This document shows, piece by piece, positions 1 through 6,026 of a DNA stretch of 64,000 nt. This stretch comes from Cryomorphaceae bacterium (GTDB taxonomy: Bacteria; Bacteroidota; Bacteroidia; Flavobacteriales; Schleiferiaceae), in the NCBI GenBank assembly GCA_017858515.1, contig JAFMBM010000010.1:1-64000 (forward strand), in the 5' to 3' direction. A program made the translations under genes and the position numbers. The notes below the pieces were generated by a model, which was not told where the DNA came from, made no database searches, and saw only the letters and a list, made by a program, of their open reading frames with translations. The first letter of the stretch is position 1, and every line of letters starts with the position of its first letter.

Positions 1-307
1 CAAAAAGAAAAAGTGATAGTGGCCGCAGATTTTATCGAATTTGGAAATAATGGAGAGTGAAATGGGTAGAGGGCTTGGTTTTGTTGGGGAAGCAAAAAAA
101 GGAGTCGGATTTGAGCGAAAAACAGAAATTTAACACAGGCTTTAGTAGGGAAATCATTATATTGGTCGGGTTCAAGAAAAAGAACCGCTTCGTAGTCGCC
201 ACTGTGACTGACTAAGCGCAAGCTTGTAAGGGAGTTTGGAAAAGAAGAGAAATCAAGCAAGGAAACTAGGCCAAAACCAAAGCATTCGCCTTCAAACAAA
301 TCGTCCA
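1..307. other. Left-edge stretch with no recognisable intact gene
   Basis: No complete gene is supported here. On the plus strand a short open frame enters from the left edge and stops at the TGA at 58-60, which could be the last 19 codons of a gene lying outside the window. On the minus strand one frame stays open from about 270 to the window edge without an ATG; it contains a protein-like stretch (GDYEAVLFLEPDQ), but no family could be assigned. The remainder looks like decayed DNA upstream of the first RHS core remnant. Confidence 0.35.
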
Positions 308-724
308 CTACGGCAGCTTCCAAACGAGCTATACTTTTAATGCCAAGGAGTTTGATGTTGAACCGAAATGCCCCAAGCGTTGAGCTCGCGAACTCAAATA
401 GAAAACAATTACAGTCGTTCGCAAACTGGTTTAGGGTATTACGGAGCTCGGTATTACAATCCCACTTTTAGTGTTTGGTTGGGGGTGGATGCGATGGCAA
501 GTAATGGCCATAATTTACCGTTAACACCGTATCACTTTTCCGCCAACAACCCAGTAAATATTATAGATCCTGATAGTAATGATTGGTATAAGGCGAAAGA
601 TGGAAGTTTGTTGTGGTCTAAGGGTAAACAGGACAATATTTCCTTAGCCTCAGAAGTTGACAAGCAAGACAATGTTTTAGTACAAAAATTTATGAATGGT
701 ACGGTGCCGATGGTATGGACTTAG
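308..724 (+). pseudogene. RHS-repeat-associated core, broken copy 1
   Basis: Two halves of the RHS core can be read. Positions 308-357 match the core segment ending in NAKEFD, and 421-491 encode the next core segment, GLGYYGARYYNPTFSVWLGVD split over two reads of the frame. The intact copies at 3040 and 4634 have only about six bases between these halves; here about 61 unrelated bases with in-frame stops separate them. The ORF track frame 368-724 therefore starts inside the insertion. After WLGVD the frame continues into a new tail (NPVNIIDPDSNDWYK) and stops at 722-724. The continuation of that tail is in another frame (see 715-1302), pointing to a frameshift near the A5T3 run at 683-691. 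RHS proteins are large surface or secreted YD-repeat shells that carry variable toxic tips; only the end of one survives here. Confidence 0.7.
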
Positions 725-1302
725 GGAATGATGGGGCAGATGTTATTGCGATTAGGGGAAACGGAGATAATGCTTGGCAAAGAGACGCTGTAAACACGCA
801 AAATGCTAATCCAGGTAGTGTAATTGCTCTTTCTGCATACTCGGATGATGTTGGTATGTCCAGCATGATTCCAGGGTTGGAGAATGTTACCTCATCGTTT
901 GGCAAGGTGAATTCAATTACTATGCGAGACCACTCCACGGCAAATTATTATGGAGGGGTTGCAGGTGTATTTACAAACAACCTTCTTTTAACTTTTAACA
1001 ACAAAGTCTCTGGTGGTTCCATAAAAATGGATGCTTGTGCTGGAGTTTCCTTTTTTGGGTGCTATAACGCAAATGACGCGCGAAGTTTTACTTTGTCTAC
1101 GGGTATTACATCTTATGGCAGTACAGCCAAAGTAGGCATGGAAAGTTTTAGGAACGGAACTTATAATTCTGGGGTACATAGTCAAACTACTTTAGGAAGT
1201 TTTATGAAATATTCGCGGTACTCAAACTATGTGAACACTTCAGGCTATTCAATTTCTTCTCAGAATATAGGAAGGGTAATAGGTGGCATCAATTATAAAT
1301 AG
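715..1302 (+). CDS. RHS C-terminal tip, candidate toxin domain with His and Cys motifs
   Basis: The frame reads upstream of the ATG without a break to about 661 (EWYGADGMDLGNDGAD), so the ATG at 715 is probably not a natural start. This looks like the variable tip that belonged to the RHS core at 421-600, separated by a one-base indel. The tip has an isolated histidine in ITMRDHS (residue 73 of this ORF) after a hydrophobic strand, then 35 residues later a cysteine in SIKMDACAG (residue 108), then FTLSTGITSYGSTAKVG. That order (strand-His, then strand-[S/A]-Cys, then a small strand) recalls clan CD-type cysteine peptidase folds such as CHAT or C80. This is inference from pattern only; no family match was run. 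There is no signal peptide. It is followed after two bases by a predicted lipoprotein gene, the usual place for an immunity partner. Confidence 0.5.
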   Translation: MDLGNDGADVIAIRGNGDNAWQRDAVNTQNANPGSVIALSAYSDDVGMSSMIPGLENVTSSFGKVNSITMRDHSTANYYGGVAGVFTNNLLLTFNNKVSGGSIKMDACAGVSFFGCYNANDARSFTLSTGITSYGSTAKVGMESFRNGTYNSGVHSQTTLGSFMKYSRYSNYVNTSGYSISSQNIGRVIGGINYK

Positions 1303-1304
1303 TA

Positions 1305-1640
1305 ATGGCAATGCAGTTTAAATTATATCTAAGCTACTCTTTTATTCTATCATTTTTATTCGGATGTAGCCAGAATTATTACGATGAAGCAAATTTAACT
1401 TTAGGACAAGAAAGTGTCACTCAGTCCACGACAGATCCTTTTGTTATCAAAAAAGAAACTGAAAAGCTGGCAGAGAGTTACAGTTCAAGAAAAGAGAAGG
1501 TATTAGGGTATGATAAAATTTGGCTGAAAGAATTGGAAGATTTTGTTGTTAGATGCGAAATGAATGATACAGTTTTTCAATATTTAGACAAAAAATATTT
1601 GCCTTTGATTATCCGTATGCCAAATATTGATGTAGAATAA
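1305..1640 (+). CDS. Predicted lipoprotein, candidate immunity protein, cut by an in-frame stop
   Basis: The N-terminus is a lipoprotein signal: a hydrophobic run then LFGC, with the cysteine as the predicted lipidated residue near position 21. The ORF begins two bases after the RHS tip ends, so the two are probably co-transcribed and perhaps translationally coupled. It ends at TAA 1638-1640, but the same frame continues open straight after it (AQRIVTLVLVKNHLYHI) to 1952. The simplest reading is one gene of about 215 codons carrying a nonsense codon. I do not recognise the family. Position and lipidation suggest an envelope-located immunity protein against the preceding tip; that is inference. 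Alternatively the shorter product is functional by itself. Confidence 0.5.
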   Translation: MAMQFKLYLSYSFILSFLFGCSQNYYDEANLTLGQESVTQSTTDPFVIKKETEKLAESYSSRKEKVLGYDKIWLKELEDFVVRCEMNDTVFQYLDKKYLPLIIRMPNIDVE

Positions 1641-1952
1641 GCTCAAAGAATAGTGACTTTGGTGTTGGTTAAAAACCACTTGTATCATATTGATAAAGAG
1701 GGAAAATCAGAGAATTATGGCTATTATCATTCTCAACAAAGTTCATCTCGTAATATTATGTTAAGCTATTTTACTAGGATGACAGGAATGATTTCATATA
1801 GCGACTTAAGTTGTTTCTACTATGACTGGATAATGAGCGAGCCTTCCTTAAGTTCAGATAAATTATTTATTGAAGGAATTAGTCAATATAAGAATGTCAC
1901 TAAGAATAGTAATAATTGTGCGGACAACATAAATCTCTATTTGTATAAGTGA
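1641..1952 (+). pseudogene. In-frame continuation of the upstream lipoprotein gene
   Basis: The ORF track opens this frame at GTG 1653, but the frame is the same as that of 1305-1640 and is open from codon 1641, directly after the TAA. It encodes about 104 residues rich in Tyr, Ser and Asn (GYYHSQQSSSRN), with no signal peptide or membrane segment. Treating it as the displaced C-terminal half of the lipoprotein gene explains why no start codon or spacer lies between them. Independent expression from the GTG cannot be excluded. Confidence 0.45.
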
Positions 1953-1989
1953 AATTTGAAGTGCTACCCCTCTGCGCTGGCGCTAGTGT

Positions 1990-2128
1990 CTTTGCTCGTG
2001 TAAATACTGCAAAGCGGCCCAGCCATTAATAGGTTTTTTTTATAAAGCATAGGCCTGTTTGTCCTTAAAGTACAATAGGTAAGTCCCGCGAACTTGATAA
2101 CGGTGATTTCCTCATCATCGGGCAGTTC
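1990..2128 (-). pseudogene. Remnant of an XRE-family regulator C-terminus
   Basis: On the minus strand one frame reads ELPDDEEITVIKF followed by a short variable tail. This resembles the C-terminal segment common in Bacteroidota XRE (Cro/CI-type) regulators, where an LPEEE-type turn precedes TVIK. No helix-turn-helix precedes it, and the frame is closed by stops just upstream. A second, more complete relative lies at 7405-7641 (QLPAEERNTVIKV), and the DNA downstream of both is also similar (a T-rich run followed by TATAGGC or similar). Both sit at the edges of RHS material on the opposite strand. The identification rests on motif similarity alone. Confidence 0.35.
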
Positions 2129-2178
2129 CTATACTTACTTGAACTGCTTGGGCTGCTAGGCATTTTTATGGATGGAAC

Positions 2179-3141
2179 TTGCCATTTCCATTTACTGAAG
2201 ATGCCGAAAGAGATCAAAGAAAGCTCTGGCACCCAGAACAAAGACTCACAAGCGTTCAGAATAGCAGAGGAATACATCATTATCTTTACGATAGCAAGGG
2301 CGAGCGAATCATGAAAGGCAGTGTATTGAGCAATCAAGTTGCGGTAAACGGAGTAAGCGGCAATTACACCAATGGAGCGGTAGAATTTGACGGATATCTG
2401 CTCTATGTGAATCCGTATTTCGTGGCGCGTCATTTTAAAGATTGGGTAGAAGGCAGCAAGCACTATTATATGGGTGCGCAGCGCATCGCCAGCGAGACCA
2501 TGGGCTATGTAAATGAACAGGGTATTACGGAGCTTCCACACCAACCCGAACCCATGAAAGCCAGCAGCAGCACCGCCCCCTATCCCGTAAGCGGAGTGTT
2601 GGGAGCAAGCTCTGCCTGGCAGAGTTTAGAATACCTCTTGCAAGAATTAGGAGCGAATCTGGGCGCAAACTTTTGGTCGGATGTAACGGATACTGTACCC
2701 GCCTACAAGCAGTTCTTTGATTTCACCACCTATTTGGAGCAAACCGAAGAAGTGTGCACAGAGCAAGGACATCTAGGTGAAATTCTACAGATACCCGATT
2801 GCCTCTGTGCCAGCAGTCCGTATTATGCCATGGAGATTCATGAAATCGATTGCAAAGAATTCCGACAGATCTATTGGTACCATCCCGATTATTTGGGTCA
2901 CAACGAATACATCACCAACAAATCCGGCCGCCCCTACCAGTACTTCCACCACAGTGCCTTCGGCGAAGTACTCGTACAACGTGACGCCAACTACGGCAGC
3001 TTCCAAACGAGCTATACTTTTAATGCCAAGGAGTTTGATGGAGAGACAGGTTTTGGGTATTATGGAGCGCGGTATTACCATCCCACTTTTAGTGTTTGGT
3101 TGGGGGTGGATGAAGGTCTGAACTGTGATGCGTATGATTAA
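2179..3141 (+). CDS. RHS-repeat-associated core protein, 5'-truncated and tipless
   Basis: The C-terminal part is a clear RHS core: YDSKGERI (YD-repeat type), then YWYHPDYLGHNEYIT, then SAFGEVLVQR, NAKEFDGETGFGYYGARYY and WLGVD. The frame starts at TTG 2179, already in RHS-like sequence (LWHPEQRLTSVQN), so several hundred to over a thousand upstream codons of a normal RHS protein are missing. After WLGVD only ten residues follow before the stop, so there is no toxic tip. From 2917 onward the sequence is repeated at 4511 without visible change. The next gene, a GxxExxY fragment, begins ten bases after the stop. Likely a displaced remnant rather than a working protein. Confidence 0.7.
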   Translation: MPFPFTEDAERDQRKLWHPEQRLTSVQNSRGIHHYLYDSKGERIMKGSVLSNQVAVNGVSGNYTNGAVEFDGYLLYVNPYFVARHFKDWVEGSKHYYMGAQRIASETMGYVNEQGITELPHQPEPMKASSSTAPYPVSGVLGASSAWQSLEYLLQELGANLGANFWSDVTDTVPAYKQFFDFTTYLEQTEEVCTEQGHLGEILQIPDCLCASSPYYAMEIHEIDCKEFRQIYWYHPDYLGHNEYITNKSGRPYQYFHHSAFGEVLVQRDANYGSFQTSYTFNAKEFDGETGFGYYGARYYHPTFSVWLGVDEGLNCDAYD

Positions 3142-3151
3142 ATGATAGGCT

Positions 3152-3454
3152 ATGATTAAGAAGGGGTATAAATTTTCAGAGTTAACATTAAAAATAATAG
3201 GGTGCGCTATGACGGTGCATTCAGCTTTAGGCAATGGTTTCCAAGAAGTCATTTATCAGCGCGCATTGGAAATAGAAATGAAAGACCGAAACCTAGGTTT
3301 TAGTCGGGAGTATGAAATGACCCATCCTAAAAAAAGGGGCTACTTTTATTCATGTAATTTATGTTCGCAAAACCAAATTACACAAAAGCGGGATGACCTT
3401 TATGGAAATCCCGCTTTTAAAGTTTTATCGGACAGTAGTAACTTTAAATATTAA
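3152..3454 (+). pseudogene. Truncated GxxExxY family gene (copy 1)
   Basis: Residues 1-53 match the start of the GxxExxY family, including the naming motif GNGFQEVIYQ and the following helix ending GFSREYEM. Family members are usually about 120-130 residues and continue with a nuclease-like core (a strand reading like VDFLV); here the homology stops abruptly and is replaced by about 45 unrelated residues. The unrelated end overlaps a strong hairpin at 3384-3418. The family's biochemical role is not established. The second copy at 4746 is identical, so the truncation came before the duplication. Confidence 0.65.
3384..3418 (+). terminator. Hairpin terminator (copy 1)
   Basis: AAAAGCGGGAT (3384-3394) pairs perfectly with ATCCCGCTTTT (3408-3418) around a 13-nt loop. 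The flanking A and T runs make it a good rho-independent terminator in either direction. It would stop readthrough from the RHS remnant before the higBA promoter. The same hairpin is at 4978-5012. Confidence 0.7.
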
Positions 3455-3554
3455 AATAAAAATAGTAATGCTGAATTTTGGAAAGTCTTTTTTAGAATAA
3501 TTTGTTGTGCGTCAGCTTAAAAAACCGACACCAATCAAAATCACGGAAGACAAT

Positions 3555-3586
3555 GTTTCTAAATTTAGAAACCTTCATTATCTTTG
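3555..3586 (+). promoter_or_regulatory. higBA operator palindrome and -7 element (copy 1)
   Basis: GTTTCTAAATTTAGAAAC at 3555-3572 is an 18-bp perfect palindrome. Six bases later TATCTTTG at 3579-3586 fits the Bacteroidota -7 consensus TAnnTTTG. The palindrome covers the place where the -33 element should be, so binding of the HigA antitoxin would block RNA polymerase: a typical autoregulated toxin-antitoxin promoter. higB starts 25 bases downstream. Confidence 0.65.
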
Positions 3587-3610
3587 TGACGTTAAACAAG
3601 ACAACTTTGA

Positions 3611-3952
3611 ATGAGATATTTTGAGACGAGATTTTTAGAAGAAGCAGACCAGTTCATTTCAGGACTTGACCGAAAGACCGTCAAAAAAATCTTTTACAAT
3701 ATTGACCTAGCTGAACAAACTAATGACCCAAAAATTTTTAAGAAACTACAAAATGACATTTGGGAGTTTCGAACAAAATACTCAGGACTTCAAATTAGAC
3801 TACTTGCATTTTGGGACAAGACCGATAACAAAGAAACTTTGGTTCTTGCGACACACGGTTTTATAAAGAAAGTTGACAAAGTTCCGGCTAAGGAAATTGA
3901 CCGTGCATTAAGGCTAAGAGACAACTATTTCAACAACAAACTAAAAAAGTAA
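3611..3952 (+). CDS. higB: HigB-type toxin, RelE/Gp49-like (copy 1)
   Basis: A 113-residue protein of the phage Gp49-like/HigB group of the RelE superfamily, whose members cleave mRNA on the ribosome. Supporting features are the size, WEFRTKYSGLQIRLLAFWD (the central strand pair with basic residues) and the C-terminal block THGFIKKVDKVPAKEI, typical of this subgroup. The gene starts at ATG 25 bases after a -7 element and is followed four bases later by its XRE antitoxin, the toxin-first order characteristic of higBA. An identical copy lies at 5205. The two copies would share one antitoxin pool, so loss of either copy should be tolerated. Confidence 0.85.
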   Translation: MRYFETRFLEEADQFISGLDRKTVKKIFYNIDLAEQTNDPKIFKKLQNDIWEFRTKYSGLQIRLLAFWDKTDNKETLVLATHGFIKKVDKVPAKEIDRALRLRDNYFNNKLKK

Positions 3953-3956
3953 TCTA

Positions 3957-4283
3957 ATGGCAACTAAAGAATTAAAGACTTACTCGCTTGCCGAAATGAA
4001 AGACAAGTATATCGGTAAAGTCGGGACACAAGAGCGTGACGAATACGAATATGAACTTAGTATGGACGTTTTAGGAAAGATGATTAAAACTGCTCGACAA
4101 GAAAGAAACTTGACACAAGAAGAACTCGGACGACTTGTTGGAGTTCAGAAAGCTCAAATCTCTAAACTTGAAAGTAGTGCCAACAGTGCTACCATTGACA
4201 CTATATTAAAAGTGTTCAAGGCATTAAAAGCAGAAATCAATTTTAACGTAAAACTTGAAGACAATTTTGTTAAACTCGCTTGA
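3957..4283 (+). CDS. higA: HigA-type XRE antitoxin (copy 1)
   Basis: A 108-residue protein with a helix-turn-helix of the XRE/Cro type in the second half: LTQEELGRLVGVQKAQISKLES, in two quoted parts LTQEELGRLV and QKAQISKLES, at about residues 50-75. The N-terminal 40 residues (SLAEMKDKYIGK) resemble the extension HigA proteins use to wrap the toxin. It begins four bases after higB. Expected role: neutralise HigB and repress the operon through the palindrome at 3555-3572. Identical to 5551-5877. Confidence 0.85.
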   Translation: MATKELKTYSLAEMKDKYIGKVGTQERDEYEYELSMDVLGKMIKTARQERNLTQEELGRLVGVQKAQISKLESSANSATIDTILKVFKALKAEINFNVKLEDNFVKLA

Positions 4284-4432
4284 CAGAAAAGAAAGCCGAA
4301 CGCACAACAACACCTACCCAAAAGTGACGATTCAGTAGTCAAATCAAGCTTTGTGCTTCTATCAAAATTTGTGATTAGTTGACAGTGAAGTGCTTCGAAA
4401 CCGCCACCTTCGGGTAGCTGCAAAACGTTACC
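4284..4432. other. Gap between higA copy 1 and the second RHS core
   Basis: About 150 bases with no supported gene. It is part of the duplicated unit and recurs at 5878-6026. No convincing promoter was found, and no integron attC-like site could be supported. Confidence 0.4.
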
Positions 4433-4735
4433 ATGAGGAATCTTCTTAGAGAGCTAAGCTTCCAAGATTTAGTTTTAAAACATTACAAGGTATATCCCGA
4501 TTATAACCCAAACAAATCCGGCCGCCCCTACCAGTACTTCCACCACAGTGCCTTCGGCGAAGTACTCGTACAACGTGACGCCAACTACGGCAGCTTCCAA
4601 ACGAGCTATACTTTTAATGCCAAGGAGTTTGATGGAGAGACAGGTTTTGGGTATTATGGAGCGCGGTATTACCATCCCACTTTTAGTGTTTGGTTGGGGG
4701 TGGATGAAGGTCTGAACTGTGATGCGTATGATTAA
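4433..4735 (+). pseudogene. Orphan RHS core end, copy 2
   Basis: The frame starts in unrelated sequence (MRNLLRELSFQ) and enters RHS core at about residue 27 (NPNKSGRPYQYFHH), then continues through GEVLVQRDANYGSFQTSY and YYGARYYHPTFSVWLGVD to the same short end as 2179-3141. There is no YD-repeat shell and no tip. It arose because the 1,594-bp duplication joined DNA downstream of higA to a copied RHS core. It is unlikely to be a functional protein. Confidence 0.7.
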
Positions 4736-4745
4736 ATGATAGGCT

Positions 4746-5048
4746 ATGATTAAGAAGGGGTATAAATTTTCAGAGTTAACATTAAAAATAATAGGGTGCG
4801 CTATGACGGTGCATTCAGCTTTAGGCAATGGTTTCCAAGAAGTCATTTATCAGCGCGCATTGGAAATAGAAATGAAAGACCGAAACCTAGGTTTTAGTCG
4901 GGAGTATGAAATGACCCATCCTAAAAAAAGGGGCTACTTTTATTCATGTAATTTATGTTCGCAAAACCAAATTACACAAAAGCGGGATGACCTTTATGGA
5001 AATCCCGCTTTTAAAGTTTTATCGGACAGTAGTAACTTTAAATATTAA
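4746..5048 (+). pseudogene. Truncated GxxExxY family gene (copy 2)
   Basis: Identical in translation to 3152-3454: a GxxExxY start (GNGFQEVIYQ) that loses homology after about residue 53. See that entry for the motif reading. Its presence in both units shows it was already broken when the unit was duplicated. Confidence 0.65.
4978..5012 (+). terminator. Hairpin terminator (copy 2)
   Basis: Second copy of the perfect 11-bp stem AAAAGCGGGAT / ATCCCGCTTTT with a 13-nt loop, lying just upstream of the second higBA operator. Confidence 0.7.
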
Positions 5049-5148
5049 AATAAAAATAGTAATGCTGAATTTTGGAAAGTCTTTTTTAGAATAATTTGTT
5101 GTGCGTCAGCTTAAAAAACCGACACCAATCAAAATCACGGAAGACAAT

Positions 5149-5180
5149 GTTTCTAAATTTAGAAACCTTCATTATCTTTG
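5149..5180 (+). promoter_or_regulatory. higBA operator palindrome and -7 element (copy 2)
   Basis: Copy of the 18-bp palindrome GTTTCTAAATTTAGAAAC (5149-5166) followed by TATCTTTG (5173-5180), again 25 bases before higB. Confidence 0.65.
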
Positions 5181-5204
5181 TGACGTTAAACAAGACAACT
5201 TTGA

Positions 5205-5546
5205 ATGAGATATTTTGAGACGAGATTTTTAGAAGAAGCAGACCAGTTCATTTCAGGACTTGACCGAAAGACCGTCAAAAAAATCTTTTACAATATTGAC
5301 CTAGCTGAACAAACTAATGACCCAAAAATTTTTAAGAAACTACAAAATGACATTTGGGAGTTTCGAACAAAATACTCAGGACTTCAAATTAGACTACTTG
5401 CATTTTGGGACAAGACCGATAACAAAGAAACTTTGGTTCTTGCGACACACGGTTTTATAAAGAAAGTTGACAAAGTTCCGGCTAAGGAAATTGACCGTGC
5501 ATTAAGGCTAAGAGACAACTATTTCAACAACAAACTAAAAAAGTAA
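5205..5546 (+). CDS. higB: HigB-type toxin, RelE/Gp49-like (copy 2)
   Basis: Identical in translation to 3611-3952, with the same promoter and operator, so both copies should be expressed and regulated alike. Family features as there: RelE-like size and the C-terminal THGFIKKVDKVPAKEI block. No sign of divergence or decay, which implies a very recent duplication or an assembly duplication. Confidence 0.85.
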   Translation: MRYFETRFLEEADQFISGLDRKTVKKIFYNIDLAEQTNDPKIFKKLQNDIWEFRTKYSGLQIRLLAFWDKTDNKETLVLATHGFIKKVDKVPAKEIDRALRLRDNYFNNKLKK

Positions 5547-5550
5547 TCTA

Positions 5551-5877
5551 ATGGCAACTAAAGAATTAAAGACTTACTCGCTTGCCGAAATGAAAGACAA
5601 GTATATCGGTAAAGTCGGGACACAAGAGCGTGACGAATACGAATATGAACTTAGTATGGACGTTTTAGGAAAGATGATTAAAACTGCTCGACAAGAAAGA
5701 AACTTGACACAAGAAGAACTCGGACGACTTGTTGGAGTTCAGAAAGCTCAAATCTCTAAACTTGAAAGTAGTGCCAACAGTGCTACCATTGACACTATAT
5801 TAAAAGTGTTCAAGGCATTAAAAGCAGAAATCAATTTTAACGTAAAACTTGAAGACAATTTTGTTAAACTCGCTTGA
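5551..5877 (+). CDS. higA: HigA-type XRE antitoxin (copy 2)
   Basis: Identical in translation to 3957-4283. It carries the XRE helix-turn-helix (LTQEELGRLV, QKAQISKLES) and starts four bases after the second higB. It is followed by the same gap and then by the third, diverged RHS core at 6105. Because the left context of that core is the same as for copy 2, this higBA copy probably stands in the original position. Confidence 0.85.
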   Translation: MATKELKTYSLAEMKDKYIGKVGTQERDEYEYELSMDVLGKMIKTARQERNLTQEELGRLVGVQKAQISKLESSANSATIDTILKVFKALKAEINFNVKLEDNFVKLA

Positions 5878-6026
5878 CAGAAAAGAAAGCCGAACGCACA
5901 ACAACACCTACCCAAAAGTGACGATTCAGTAGTCAAATCAAGCTTTGTGCTTCTATCAAAATTTGTGATTAGTTGACAGTGAAGTGCTTCGAAACCGCCA
6001 CCTTCGGGTAGCTGCAAAACGTTACC

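Larger units (their letters stand above)
2917..4510. repeat. Tandem duplication, unit 1 (1,594 bp)
   Basis: Sequence from 2917 recurs at exactly +1,594 (4511) and no difference was seen in the parts compared; the translations of the contained ORFs are identical. The unit holds the end of an RHS core, a truncated GxxExxY gene, a hairpin, an operator and higBA. The shared 7-mer AACAAAT occurs at 2917, 4511 and 6105, at the boundary of each unit and of the diverged third core. This fits unequal exchange between two RHS cores. Confidence 0.9.

Noticed and set aside
2065-2544. 159-residue minus-strand ORF opposite the RHS gene
   Set aside because: It overlaps clear RHS coding sequence and has no recognisable motif; only the short XRE-like remnant at 1990-2128, in another frame, is retained.
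2785-3252. Minus-strand ORFs opposite RHS cores (also 4475-4846 and 6069-6311)
   Set aside because: They recur because the cores recur; the plus strand explains the sequence fully.
4284-4432. Integron attC-like site after higA
   Set aside because: AACGTT occurs, but no paired core sites or folded attC structure could be built, and the repeat borders lie in RHS cores instead.
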